Shown: in pieces, positions 1-11,707 of the stretch
Layout: each line of letters begins with the position of its first letter
Numbering within the stretch: the first letter of the stretch is position 1
Assembly: GCA_027475525.1 (NCBI GenBank)
Contig: JAMWFC010000133.1
Coordinates: forward strand, 1-64,000
Reading direction: 5' to 3'
Length of the DNA stretch: 64,000 bases
DNA from: Macrolepiota albuminosa
Lineage: Eukaryota; Basidiomycota; Agaricomycetes; Agaricales; Agaricaceae
Program-made: the position numbers and the translations under genes
Notes under the pieces: model-generated
Told to the model about the DNA's origin: nothing
Database searches by the model: none
Seen by the model: the letters and a program-made list of their open reading frames with translations, nothing else

Positions 1-104
1 AAAAATATTCTTTTCTATTTTTTTCTCAATAAAAAAAATTCAAAGAGAAATATCATAAAAATTCTACAAGTCAATGGTTAACCTACATGTCCCAGCTATT
101 CTAA

Positions 105-943
105 TTGTCCTCAGACATATCTTCATCCAATAAAGGACCAAGGCGCGTGAGAAAACCTTTGGAAGATGCTTTGCCTCCAAAACACTGCACTTTTCAATTC
201 GATGATCTCGGATACTTCTCAATTATCCTCATTTCTTGTCTTTCCCAGAGTGATGTTTTGTTCCAGACGTTCTCCTTTATAACAGCTTTGTCTCCCTATA
301 TTGGTAAGTCAATCGCAACACAAATCATATGTTTTCCAATTATCGCCGTCTCAGTTAGACACTCGCACCACCAACACCTAAGTTCATTGGCCACGAGTCC
401 CGGCATTTCAAGCATGGATTCTCGCTTCCTGTATCGACTCTATGATCATTTGTGGATTTTTGGTGGGCCGTTAACGTGTCATCTTCAAATTTTCGTTCAA
501 AATCTATATTTATATCGTGCTCAGCGACTTGCCTTCCGGTTTACATTTGTCCAACATGCACTACACTGGCCTTTGATCAGTTTTCATTTGAGGATACCTT
601 CAGTCTTATAGACTTCGCCACAAACGCTCTCCTATGTTTTTACTTTGGTATTCCAAAAAGGTCATTTTTCTGGGACGTTCAAAATCGTACGGATGACGCA
701 CTACAATCGTGGGAGCTTATGTGTCCTCAATCCGGGACCGTGCCCATTACTAGGCCTTTCATTCTTCTCGGGAATTTGATCCTTCATTTGGTGATGTCGC
801 TTATCTTTCAATTCGTGTTTTTAACGCTAGCTAATGATTTTTTTGGCATCTGTAATACTTATCCTCAATCGTTAACGCCCGATATCCAAATCAATCATAA
901 CATCTTCGGTATCGGACACTATATACATCGAGATCTATTCTGA
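105..943 (+). CDS. Unrecognised ORF pair, doubtful gene
   Basis: Two overlapping open frames (105-611 and 452-943) lie on the plus strand with no comparable frame on the other strand. A GTAAGT..CAG stretch at about 305-353 could be a short intron in the first frame. The second frame encodes 163 residues with one hydrophobic stretch near its centre. I see no motif of a known family, no signal peptide and no clear start context. It may be a real small fungal gene, an exon of a gene beginning to the left, or chance. Confidence 0.2.
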
Positions 944-2111
944 CCGTTATGCAGGCAACTTTTGCTCGCAGCCCACCGCAACTTGAATGATGGTGTCCTG
1001 ACCATCAATGTCTAATGGTCCATACATCGGCACTCTTTGCCTGTTTTGTTGATGAGGTGAGTGCTGACTAACAAACGTCGCACTCAAACATCATCAACCT
1101 ACTGTGTTCCAGGTCCCTCGTTCGGAGGAAAATTGTTCATATTTTGTCGTGGCGGACGAACGTTATGTCGAATGCAAAATGCTTCAGATGCTATGGTCTC
1201 AAACTTCTGCTGCGAAAACGCAACAATCACCTGAAGATCAGGCACTCTGCGCCTTTCGAGATCCCTCCTCCTTCTACACCACTCCCCCTCAACTTCCAAG
1301 AACGCCTTGATCACTTCCTCGCCGGACACTTCGCTAGCGCAAGGGCTGTACAATGTTGTACTAGTCCACTGGCCGATTGAAGGCCTCGGGTAAAGTGTGC
1401 TTTCGTGTTGACGGGCGGGAGGGTATTCTCCATGATAATGGATATTTGTGGAGGTATGGGTTGGTAGAGAGCTGTATCCGGGAGGTGAAAGGACCATATA
1501 GGTACCGGCTGTGAAAGGACAGAGCCAAAAAATGATATGTTTGCAATTCATTTCAAGGGAAGGCGCAGTTCGAGGGTGAGGGCTGCTCCTGACCAATACC
1601 TGAACAAACATTATTGAAGTTCCAAGACGGGATGCAAACAACGTACCCAGCTACGAGTTCTAGACATGCAGACAGAATTCTGCTGACAGAGGTCCTCGTT
1701 GACCTTGAGGGTCTTCAAGACATTTGCCAGAATCCTGTTGTATATTTTCCCTCGGCCTGGCTCGTCTTCACCATCTGACTCACGCGGATACCATCCTCAG
1801 TCCTTGAAACATACTCCTGTCCCAGAGTGAGTACAGAGTGCAAGTATGAAGTGGTGTACAAGGTCTGCGATGTTGCGATCGTAGAGTTCCAGAAGCTACA
1901 ATTCGATATAAGCAAAATCCGGTGCCAACGACCGATAAGCTCACATGTGAAATGGTGTTTTGTTAGACAGATTGATTTTCAATGTCCTTTTGACTTTGAG
2001 ATCCGACCACAGTCCTGCCCAGCATAATTCAAGGACTCTCCTTACAAGTCAACGTCCCACATCCCAGAGAAGGTAAAGGGGAGGGGAGGGAAACTGAACA
2101 CTTACCCCTTC
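944..2111. other. No supported gene
   Basis: Several frames of 60-180 codons overlap on both strands. None gives a recognisable motif and none joins convincingly to a neighbour through GT..AG introns. The right end abuts the broken 3' end of the RQC1/TCF25-like pseudogene, so part of this stretch may be its lost tail. Confidence 0.3.
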
Positions 2112-3480
2112 CGCACTCCTCAACACCAACGCCTTCGCCTACGCCCATCCAGGAAGCAAACTCGGATCCATCCTCTTCCTCTCATAATCCTTATCCGTTC
2201 CCCTTCCCCACAGCCCCCACACCCCCCATGCACCCCTTCCTCCCTCCTTGTTCCTTCCGCTCCTGTCTCTCACGCACTCAATCAAAATAGTCAAATACGT
2301 CGACCAGCCACTCCCCCATTCCAACTTTCACTGCCAATAGATTAAGATGAAAAACTGCACCGTGTGGGTCAGAGTGGGGGTCGAGCGCATAAAAGAGTCA
2401 GGAGGACTCGAAGGCGGTGCGGGTGCACCCTCGGTGCTGGAGGTCACTGTTCGTAAGTCGGTGTGACGTCTCGGGATTCCAAAGGGAGGGACATACGTGA
2501 TTTGTCGATGGAGAGCGAGGAAAAAGGGGCGGTTTTCGACACAATCGAAGTCAAGCCTATTTGTGCCAGTTTTGAACGTGAAGGCACCGATAAAGGCACG
2601 CTCATATGTGAAAAGAGCACGATTGACGAAGTCGACGGCTTGTGCGTATTCTATGCATGGTGTGCAAGTCAACTTGAGCGTAAAGTGAGAAAAGAGACGG
2701 AAAACGTACCCTCGTGATGGCGGTACACTTCCGCTAGTTGAAAGAGGTTATCTTCATGCCAGGAGAGCTTGCGTTTGACTTCCCATAATACGTCAGGGTC
2801 TATCATAGTGTGATATCATGGATCAGCACAGGAGAGAAGAGACGAAAAAGATCAGACACACGTCCGCTCATAACAGCCTGGATAAACAGCTTAGTCAAGC
2901 TCTTATATCTCTGACTATACTCCACCGTCCACCACTTCTCCTCCCCTCTTGCTTTTCCGTCCTCCTCAATCCACCCCCGTCTACCCCGCAATTCCTTCAC
3001 CTCTGCCGCATCCAAGCTCCTGATGGATAATCCTTCCCTCTGACTCACGCTCCACCACCCTGGCTGTGGTCTTGTCAGGTTCGACTTCTGTTTGATCTCT
3101 GCTGCACGTCGAGGGTTCCGAGAGTGTCCAGCCGTGGAAGAAGAATCTGTGGAGGATGAGATGACTCTGGAGCCAAAGAATTTGCGCATTTTGGCTGCAG
3201 AGTCAAGGTGGGCGAAGGAGACAGGCGTGTTCGGCGGTGGGAGGGGTGCGCAAGACCCGGTTGATGTTGAGGATGCGGTGGAAGGATACCTGATATAAGA
3301 TAAGTATTCCAGGATGAATAAAATAAGGACAGTAAAAAGGAAAAGACGTACTTTAGCAATAATTCAGCCAGCGCCTGTTCGAGCTCGTCCTCTCCCATCT
3401 TTTTCTCCTTTGCTTTTGCGCGTTTTGCGGCCTTTTTCTCATTCTTAGACAGGAGCTTGGATATAGAGACCTGTCAATGG
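2112..3480 (-). pseudogene. RQC1/TCF25-like pseudogene
   Basis: Spliced translation on the minus strand gives a clear TCF25/Nulp1 (yeast Rqc1) core. This family belongs to the ribosome quality control complex, which handles nascent chains on stalled 60S subunits. Visible blocks in order are DELEQALAELLLKY, MRKFFGSRVI, NLTRPQPGWW, EKWWTVEYSQRYKSLTKLF, LSWHEDNLFQLAEVYRH, FVNRALFTYERAFIGAF, RLDFDCVENRPFFLALHRQI, DLQHRGCTRTAFESS, ALDPHSDPHGAVFHLNLLA and KRMDPSLLPGWA. Introns with good GT..AG ends separate them, so this is a DNA-level copy and not a processed one. Lesions are an in-frame TGA at 2400-2398, a one-base frame change near 2300-2325 and an in-frame TAG at 2141-2139, where the family has Tyr. 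The N-terminal exon (expected MSSRALRKLQ-like) and the C-terminal third are not found. An intact gene elsewhere in the genome is likely. Confidence 0.85.
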
Positions 3481-3489
3481 GTCAACGTC

Positions 3490-4690
3490 ATTGCCTGGGC
3501 TAGACGAGGTGCTCCAAACGACAGTCGGGCTCTGTGAGGACATCAAGACGCCTTTTGCGAGGGACAGTTGGAAATGTGAGTATTACTCCGTTGATATTAG
3601 AATTCTCGAGAGAACTACTCACCTTGCAAACAATGGTACCTCTCGTTCATGTCTAAACTCCGATTTCAGCAATAATATGCGAAAATGAGAAGGGAAGGGC
3701 ATACGAAAGGAATATGTTGGTCCTGGTAAATTTCGCAGGGCACAAATGACAACACTTTGTCTGTGGCAACAAATGCATATTCCCTATCATCATTAAGGTT
3801 AAACCAAAGCTAGATTCCCTCCGAGAGTGTAAGCTTTGCCTCTGTGGCTTCTCATCATACTCATCTCGCCGGTAGCTTTCAGATCGACCGGAGACACTGA
3901 AAGTGGGTCAGAGACCTGTAAGTTCATCGCAGGTGGGGGTACCTTTTCAGAACAAGAGGAAAGCGTTCCGAGGAGGCTATAAAGACCTACTGTCGTAAGT
4001 ACCATACTACATTAGCTAAGCATGCGCAACATCAAGTGTTTGACAAGGAAAGGATGTTGTGAAAAGCAACACGTGTATATAAGTTTCGTGTCCTGCTGCC
4101 AATCGAGAATAACAAGACTTGATAAACATCTAGGGTCGAAATGTTTGGAAAAGTCGGAGGCCTTGATTTCTCCCTTGATTCTCATTATTGGACCGGTTGC
4201 ATTCCGGTCACCGCGACACATAACGATGTATATATCACTGAGATCTGTGCTGGTGTTAGCGTGTGAGTGTGTGGTGCAGGGTGCGCTGCTGGCAAGCGAC
4301 CCTGGACGACGCAGACGCACCATTAAGTTCGGGCAGTGTACGAGCATGGGCCGAAGAGTAACCAGGTTCAGGCGACAGAGCGGACTGCGGACGTGCTGTT
4401 ACCTGGTGGGGAGGACACTGAGCTCCGGGATATGTGAGTGCCTGTTGTGTACAAGGAGATTGAGGTGTGGGAGGTGGCTGAGTCGGTTGATTCGTGTTGA
4501 CAAGGTTGGGCCGGCAGCGGTAGATGCAGATGAAGATGAGGAATAATACCGTGTGGTGAAGGGAGACGTTCCTGTGCACGATCCAGGTAAACGCCAACCT
4601 TGGCCAAGGGCAAGCCTAAACCCTGACTTTGTATAGGTGCCACACACTACAAAGTCCCGTTAATGCAGGAGTGTGAAAAACATGTCTGTA
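3490..4690. other. No supported gene
   Basis: Short overlapping frames occur on both strands, including a Ser/Pro/His-rich one at 4368-4643, but none has a recognisable domain or a convincing exon chain. This stretch separates the RQC1-like pseudogene from the truncated VTI1 copy. Confidence 0.3.
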
Positions 4691-4694
4691 GGCA

Positions 4695-5052
4695 CTAGTA
4701 TACAACGCCGTTGACATAATACAATTACTCCTTGAGCCAGTGCTGCCAACAGCACGATGACCAGACTCCTGTTTCTCTCTTTGACATGTACAAGCTTGAC
4801 TTTCAACACGTCCTCGATGGGATCAAGGACAAACTCGAAGCCAGCGGGAGCTGAGGTACATAGCGTGGCCGTGCATGGGTCACCCTTGTTAATCCCAAGT
4901 GTTTCGCAACAGAGCAAAGACGTGCCGCGCTGCATAAAGTCGAAATAGAACTAGACGATACAGATGACATCGTAAGCCACGTTCAAAGTTGATTTAGAAA
5001 AGAGAATGGTTTGGCCCATGACTCGATACTGCGCTTGAGGTTGAGATTAGTG
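4695..5052 (+). pseudogene. Truncated VTI1 copy (promoter plus first two exons)
   Basis: This stretch is strongly similar to about 30860-31230, the promoter and first exons of the VTI1 gene in the same window. It keeps the intron positions, so it arose by DNA duplication. Relative to the parent it lacks one base just after the ATG (4757), shifting the frame at once, and has an in-frame TGA at 4852-4854 where the parent reads through to the splice donor. Similarity stops abruptly at about 5052, where the GTGAGTGCC-type repeat begins, so the repeat either truncated the copy or marks the breakpoint. It cannot encode a SNARE. Confidence 0.85.
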
Positions 5053-5299
5053 CTAGAGAGCTTGTGGCTGTGCTTGATCACTTTTGACGAGGGCTCTTTG
5101 AATTCAAGTTCCCCATGCTAATTAATGTGTTTAAAAAAATAAGTATATATTTCAATGTGAGGTTAATCCTATCTAAATTAAATAGATATCAACAAAAGTG
5201 TCGGTGCACCAGCAAGTCATGTGCTTTAATGCTGACAAATAAATATAGATAATTTATTATGTATAATTTTTACAATCTGTGATATCATGGGGCACTCAC
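5052..5299. repeat. GTGAGTGCC repeat, unit 1, first copy
   Basis: About 250 bases that recur, interrupted, at 12333-12443 plus 17685-17719. The left end reads AGTGCTAGAGAGCTTGTGG and corresponds to GTGAGTGCCAAAGAGC at 12333. The right end is GGCACTCAC. Ends that are inverted versions of each other suggest a small non-autonomous element with terminal inverted repeats. No coding frame is present. Confidence 0.5.
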
Positions 5300-5311
5300 A
5301 ATGTGAGTGCC
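5291..5311. repeat. Perfect 9-bp palindrome at abutting repeat ends
   Basis: GGCACTCAC, three bases (AAT), then GTGAGTGCC. The left arm ends unit 1 and the right arm starts unit 2, so the palindrome looks like two inverted-repeat elements sitting head to tail. A degraded version of the same junction occurs at about 18693-18712. Confidence 0.7.
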
Positions 5312-6535
5312 GACTAAGTAAACTGATTTAAAGAAAAACTGGATAAAAGCCAATATTTAAATAAAGATATCTGACTTGATTACATAGCTTTTTGGCTGCC
5401 AGTAAGTTAAATATAAACTTGCTGGGTGATGAATCACAAATTTAAAGAGATAGCTATCCAAAATCTAATAGTAGCAGATGTTTGCATAGTTATATGAGCA
5501 GCTTCAAAGTAAATATACATGTTTAAAATACAAATAGAAAGCTGATAATTAGTAGAATGCTATAGTGTATGAAAATATAGCATATATGTATACTAAATGT
5601 AAGTTGTTAAAGAGATAGTTAGTAGTTTTGAAGAATATGTCAAGACTGATGATATATGCTTAAATTTAAGAAATCAGAAAGCTCTGTGAAGGAAATATAA
5701 TGATTGACTAATTGAATAAAGCAGATTCTGACTTTGAGCAGAGAGGACAACCTGGAACATAATAATCGACTAGTCAAAAAATGCTCAAAGTCAAATGCAA
5801 AATATCACAGAATTAAGGGCTTGTACTATTAAAGTGAGAGTTGTCAGTCCTAGCCAAGGTATTTTGGAAGATATTTTACAGTGAGATCTAAAGGATTACA
5901 GTAGAATCTGAATCTAGACAGAGGGAACAACTTGGAACATGATGATGGACCAATCAGGAAAGGCTCAAAATCAAATGTGAAATATCACAGGATCAAGAGC
6001 TCATACTACCAATATAAAAGTTGTTAGCTCCAGCCAAGGTCTTTTGAAATATATTTTACACTGAGACCTCAGGGATTAGAGTAGAATCTGGATCTAGAAT
6101 AAGGAGACACCTTAGAACATAATAATCAACCAATCAGGAAAGGCTCAAAATAAAATGTAAGATATCACAAGATCAAGGCCTCATGCTCCCAATGTTAAAG
6201 TTGTCAGTCCTAGCCAAGGTACTTTGGAATATATTTCATACTGAGACTTAAGGGATTAGAGTAGAATCTGAATCTAGACAGAGGGGACAACTTAGAACAT
6301 GATGATTGATCAATCAGGAAAGGCTCAAAATCAAATGTGAAATATCACAAGATCAAGAGCTCATACTACCAATATAAAAGTTGTTAGTCCTAACTAGAGT
6401 ATTTTGAAATATATTTTATACTGAGACCTAAGGTATTAGAGTGGAATCTGGATCTAGAAAGAGGGGACAACTTGGAACATAATGATTGACCAATTAGAAA
6501 AGGTTCAAAATCAAATATAGAATATCACAAGATCA
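5303..6535. repeat. GTGAGTGCC repeat, unit 2, first copy
   Basis: This AT-rich block is closely similar to 17720-18700. Both start GTGAGTGCC followed by a shared stretch of about 400 bases and then enter an array of 180-base repeats. In the second copy the array ends at GGGCACTC. The first copy loses the end and runs into unrelated sequence at about 6536. No open frame of note is present. Confidence 0.6.
5720..6535. repeat. Tandem array, 180-base period
   Basis: The marker GTAGAATCTG (or GTGGAATCTG) recurs at about 5901, 6081, 6261 and 6441, an exact 180-base spacing. Units share blocks such as CAATCAGGAAAGGCTCAAAA and AAATATCACA with roughly 80-90% identity. The same unit recurs at 18.15-18.69 kb. 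It appears to be a satellite carried inside a mobile repeat. Confidence 0.85.
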
Positions 6536-6539
6536 AGGA

Positions 6540-8600
6540 GGGGCCCTTGAAGCCATAGACATAGGTGTTGCAGATGTATGTTGTAGATGTTGTAGAACCG
6601 ACTTGCCCTCATGCTCTATTTTTGGTGAGGGTGTTTTGTCTTGGACACAGTATGCGGGGTCTGGAACTGCTTGATGACCTTGTTGATGACGAGACATTCC
6701 ACACCCAGCTTCTTTTTTAATATTATCCACTCCTCAACTGCCTTGGGTAATATGCTGCCATCCATATCTTGGTGCCAGAATGATACTTCTTCAGTATCTC
6801 TACCAAAGTGTCCCTGGTCTACTTCTGCTCAGAGTTGGGCTGGTCACATGTATATCCAGGCAGCTGGTCATTCAATTGCAGTTTGAGAGTCTGTGGATGC
6901 ACTTGAGGTGTCAAAGAGACGATGGTGGATGGCAATAACATGAGGATTTCAATTTGTTTGGCTGCTGGGGACATGGACCCAGAGGCCTCTGCTTCCTCAT
7001 CCTCCTCATCCTCGACATCATCAGTCTGGACTTCTATCTCTGCTATTATATGTAGAGTTTGTCCATTTGTGTGCCGAGGGAGACATAGATGATTCTAGGC
7101 TCAGGTTCGGTCTGTGTATAGTGCGTTGTGAAGAAATAGTGGGGATCGTAATGGCATGAGCTCTCAGATTACTCTTTTGTTTCTTCAAATGTTCAACTTT
7201 CAATACTTAGTCTATTTGCCCGACTTGCTACTTTCTGAAGACACAAAGAATCAGTGACTGCTGCTCAAATCAAGGATATCAACTCATCCTTTTCATCCTC
7301 GTAATAAAAGTCTGAACAATATCTTCCCCCTCCTCCATACTATCATCCAACACCTGCCCTTCCACCTCCTGTTCCTCTTCCTCATCCATGCCCCATCCAC
7401 CCTTGACCTTTGCTCCAACTCAGCAACAAGACTCCTGCTCATTGTATTTGCTGCGCTCGCCTGCCTGCTTCTATTCCTGTGCAAAACAACATGTATTTGC
7501 TGCGCTCGCCTGCCTGCTTCCATTCCTGTGCGAAACAACAATATTATGCCTTGTCTCATCCATAGTGAAGCACATCTGATCAATCATCTTTTTCAACAGT
7601 AAATTTTCCTGCTTCTGCTTGTCGAGCTGGATGTGTCACTGAGAACATGTACAACACTGATTATAGTATTATCGTTATAAGCTTGTGTATGTTGATCAAG
7701 CATATTTTGAAGTCATAATGATCTTTGTGATCTTGAGCTTCAATTGCACAATCTGTGTTGTGTTTTGCCTCTAACATAAGGTTGGTCAATATGTGCCCTA
7801 TAAAACAATAATGATTGAAGAAACACGAACGCACCTCCTTGGATCTCAGTTCCTTCTCCAAGCGCACATGGAACTCTGTGAGAAGGAGGTAGATGTTAGT
7901 AGTGTGGGAGTAAAGACAGTAAAGAAATAGTGATGATGCTTATCGGCATGCTGAGGACCTCATATGCCTTGTTGATGGTGGCAACTTAGCTTCCAAACTA
8001 CCCTTGTCTGGGTAAGCCTTCTTCACTGCCATCTAGCTAGATGAAGACAATGAGCATGGTTTTGAGACAAATAAGTAGTAAGCGCACAATGCTTTCTTAG
8101 TCCTGTCATTCACATTTCTTGAGATTTTGAAGACCTTGTAATAATCCTCTTATTTGCTCTGCTTGAGCAGCTTCTGTGCACGCTGAAGCCTCTAACTTAA
8201 ATGCGACTAATGAGCTTGTAAGCACATAGCAGCATAATGGAAACATACATTGTGATTACTCTGTCCACTCTTCTTGAATATGTTCAACAGCACCTGAACT
8301 ACCTCCTCCCACTCCTGTTTACCCAGGAGCACCTCCCCTCTCCCAACTAATCCATCCATATCCTCCTCGCACCATTTTCCAATCATCTCCTTCCTGGTAC
8401 TGACTTGCATGTATGCCTTGCACAGCATCAAGATGAGCTCCTGGTGGCACGATAATGTCTTGAACAAATTCAGAAGCAAGATCTTGGGTGTATGCTGCTA
8501 TGGTGCAAGCTGCAGTGGAAATATCTTCATGGTCACTGTGCTCCTTGGATGCCTTGTTAAACTGTTGAAAAAGTCACCGTTTTTGTAAGGGCAATTTCTA
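6540..8600 (-). pseudogene. Decayed coding remnant, possibly retroelement gag
   Basis: The minus strand carries several short frames (for example 8207-8479 and 7293-7583) that look like pieces of one decayed coding region rich in Glu, Lys, Gln and Asp, with frame changes between them. The stretch lies immediately inside a candidate LTR (8613-9457) read in the same direction, where gag would sit. I see no zinc knuckle or protease motif, so the gag assignment rests on position and composition only. Confidence 0.25.
7443..7540. repeat. Imperfect tandem duplication, 49-base period
   Basis: Two adjacent 49-base units start TGTATTTGCTGCGCTCGCC and differ at two positions. Because the copies have diverged and the period is not 77, this is a real old duplication, unlike the exact 77-base duplications elsewhere in the window. 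Confidence 0.75.
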
Positions 8601-8612
8601 GAGGCTGTGGCT

Positions 8613-9457
8613 CAGTCACACAGCTGGCAAAGGAAGATCCAAAGTGTATTAGAGTATAAGAGAACAAGTCTAGGGATTCCCTATGCCAGGTTGGACACTT
8701 CTGGGGCTTTTGAAGTGTGGAAAACAACTGTACAGTACAACAAAACCTTAAAAACTTGAAAATTTACTAACCAAACAACTATGCAAACAAGGCAGGAAAA
8801 CTCCAGACTTTAAAAGTCAGAAAGGCAAACTCTGGCTTATATAAGCAGTCTGGAAGCAGTGCTGAAAAGCCCACCCTTGTCTGAATGGTAGCTAAAGAAT
8901 CAGAGCATCTCAAGGGCTGAGAGTAGTACTAACAGATAGTGTTGAAAGAATAGAAACAGTAAAATGAAATAATGTTAGAAGAAATAAGAGAATGAATGAA
9001 GGGAGAGTGAAGATAGTGTTGAAAGAATAGAAACAGTAAAATGAAATAATGTTAGAAGAAATAAGAGAATGAATGAAGGGAGAGTGAAGAGATAAGGAGT
9101 GAGAAAAGGAAGAAATGAGGAGTCTTCTGACAATTTCTCTCTTTCGCAAGGCCTATCAGGTTCTACTGATTCGGGGGCTTTCTGAGAAAGCAATTGCCCT
9201 TATGATGCGGACTTGACCTACATGTACTTGGATGTCTGAAACTCTGGGGCTGAACTCTGGGGCTCAAGATGCAAACAGGGGAATCTCCCAGGGAAAAGAA
9301 CTTAATCTGGGAGTTTTACAGATAGTCTTAGGGTCCGTGATGTGGGGCTGTCAGGAGTACTATATAATGGCGGGCCTGTGTTGTAGGGTCGGAGAGGGGC
9401 CCTGGATAGAGCTCTGGTGATGTCTCTGGGTGGTTTCGGATAGGAGGGGTCGTGACA
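8613..9457 (-). repeat. Candidate Gypsy-type LTR
   Basis: Read on the minus strand, the block opens with TGTCACGACCCCTCC, a start common in basidiomycete Ty3/Gypsy LTRs. It contains a TATATAA box at about 8838 and ends near TGAGCCACA. Its length (about 770 after removing the 77-base duplication inside it) is reasonable. I found no second LTR or target duplication, so this may be a solo or truncated LTR. A related start, TGTCATGACCCC, occurs on the plus strand at about 59097. Confidence 0.35.
8934..9087. repeat. Exact tandem duplication, 77-base period
   Basis: Copies 8934-9010 and 9011-9087 are identical. This is one of eight duplications in the window with the same 77-base offset and is probably an assembly join. 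Confidence 0.9.
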
Positions 9458-11700
9458 GGGCCAACAAGGAGGGCAATAATACTACAATGGTCCTTCTTTA
9501 TTTGAAGCTTCTTGAACTAGGCAAAGTTGTGGTCAAAAGATTTTAAAAGATGGTGGAGCATGAGACAAGGTTTTGAGTCTGGGTCATAGTGTAAACACTG
9601 TTTAAAATTGTTAATGAGAGCGGAAAATAGTGACAATATGAAATAAGAAAGGCAGAAGAGAGTTGTGAGTGTTGTCAAGGGCATAAGGAGGTGTGGCAGG
9701 TAGCTAGTAGCACAAATGTTAATTTTGAATAAGAAGAGAAACAGATCATGCATGGGAGATCACCAACAGTGAGGGCGTATTTGATGCAGATGAACTGAAT
9801 GTCAATTGAGTGGCTTGCACTGCGCAATGCGGCACTGGCACTTTCTATGCATACATTTCACAGCTGGCTCTTGTGTTTTCTCTCTATCTTTGCCTCCACT
9901 GTTATTTCTGTGTTGATACTCTCTCTGCAGCTCTGTTGTTTGCCATTTTCTCCTTTTGCTCTGACCATACCATGCTAACAACTTCTTAGCAAGGTTAAAA
10001 TAACCTTTTTGCATGTGTATCTATGTTTTCATGAGATTAGTATTCAAAAACAAGACTCTGTCAAAGTCTTTGAGTGCAGCAGGATGTTGGGACAAGAAGA
10101 AGTATGCCATGGCATGCTTGTAGTACAGCAATTAGTTGGCAGGAGCAGTGTAGTCAAGAGTCAGAGAATGTATCATTGTGTGATGGAACAACAGCAGCAT
10201 ATCAGCTCCAAGAATCAGCTGGTCCTGACATATCATGCTGCAAGGTAGATATTTGACTGCATCTGTATCCCTGCAATTCAAGTCAGAAAAAGGCTAGATG
10301 CAAGGACATGGCTTACACAGATTGACTTGAGGACTCATCCATCAACAACACATCACTTCCATGCACTCATATGCACCACACACCCCATGTGCTTGCATGT
10401 TCATACACATCCCAAGAGCTTGTCGATTTATTTACAGGAACAGTTGCGACACAAGTAAAATTAGTATTTCACATCCGGCCTGAGTCCTTGCACATTCGAC
10501 TCATGCAGGAACTTGTTTCCTCTTCTCTACTCCTATTTGTCCCTCACTTTTACTTTCATATTAGATAACACTCTTGATAAACTCATTTGTAACTGTCTTT
10601 TCTGGTCTGAGCCCCGCATCGCTATCACCTCATAGTCAATCCTCCTCACACTAGGCTCTACCATGTACCAAGTAGGATTTTCTGTGGCGTGTTGCAGCAG
10701 GTGTACGGTGTGCATTATTTTCCATAGGGTCCTTGACATCTTTCTGATACCTACTTATCAAGTGTGAGGCATTATCTTGGTGCAAATGGATCAGAGCCCA
10801 TGGAGCTTAGGATTGATGATTTCAATCGTTCTTGGTAAGACAGAACTTGCCTTTTTCTGAGTGACATCTTATATGTTCACAGCATCATGTACATGTTGTT
10901 CCAACAAACAAGTGCTGCAAATGCTGAGCAACAATCCTGGTAAGCCCATTCACTACACTATTACTACAATTAGCTGACCATAGATACAAAGACATCACTG
11001 CAAACATTGCCTCAATTATCCTGATGATTATGCTATTCCAAATAGTCAAAAGCAACTTCTGTGTCACAGCTAGTCTGTAAAGGGCTGGTCACAAGTGCAT
11101 TGTTGAATATTAGGTAAGAATAATCTACTCCTCCTGTAATCTGTCTGCAGTTCTCATTTTACCACAGACTTACAGCACATTTTACCTCCTTGGTTCATGT
11201 TTTATGGAACCTCACTATTACTCACACCTCACACAAAAGGGCTTCCCATCCAGTTCATATCTAGTCATCATTTATAACTGGCGCCTCCTCCAGCCTCTGG
11301 CTAGAACTCACTCTTGCACTCATATTCTGTTCTGTAGTCAGAACCTATTTAAATTGTTTTGACTTTGTATCAGCAGGGAGGTAAACCATTTTGCCAGGAG
11401 CAGCTTATCTGTGTCCAGCTTACAATACTATGATGTTATTTATAAAGCAATGTAGTTAATCATGTGTAATCTATTTGTTACACAGCATTCAGAGCCAGGA
11501 ACAGCGCTGGCAGGCCAATGGATGCACACTCAAGATTTTACCATTCAGGCAGCCAAGAAACAAGAAGCTCAGAAATCATCATTTGCTAGCATAGTTACTT
11601 TTGCTTTGATACATGTAGTATAGAGCAAGAATCAGCAAGAAAAAGAGGATACAAGCATTTATAGACTAAATCTCTGCTATGAACAAGAAAAACGCTTCAT
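9458..11700. other. No supported gene, probable TE debris
   Basis: Many short frames occur on both strands, none above 80 residues and none with a recognisable motif. Two minus-strand pieces (9802-10014 and 10533-10739) have fairly coding-like composition and may be remnants of a transposon or captured gene. Confidence 0.3.
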
Positions 11701-11707
11701 GTATGTC

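Noticed and set aside
1099..1641. 180-residue minus-strand ORF as a gene
   Set aside because: Composition is uneven, there is no motif, and overlapping frames on the other strand look equally plausible.
5720..6535. 180-base array as a CRISPR array
   Set aside because: Whole units repeat, with no constant short repeat and variable spacers; there are no cas genes and the context is fungal.
7443..7540. 49-base tandem repeat as another assembly join
   Set aside because: The two copies differ at two sites and the period is not 77, so it is a real diverged duplication.
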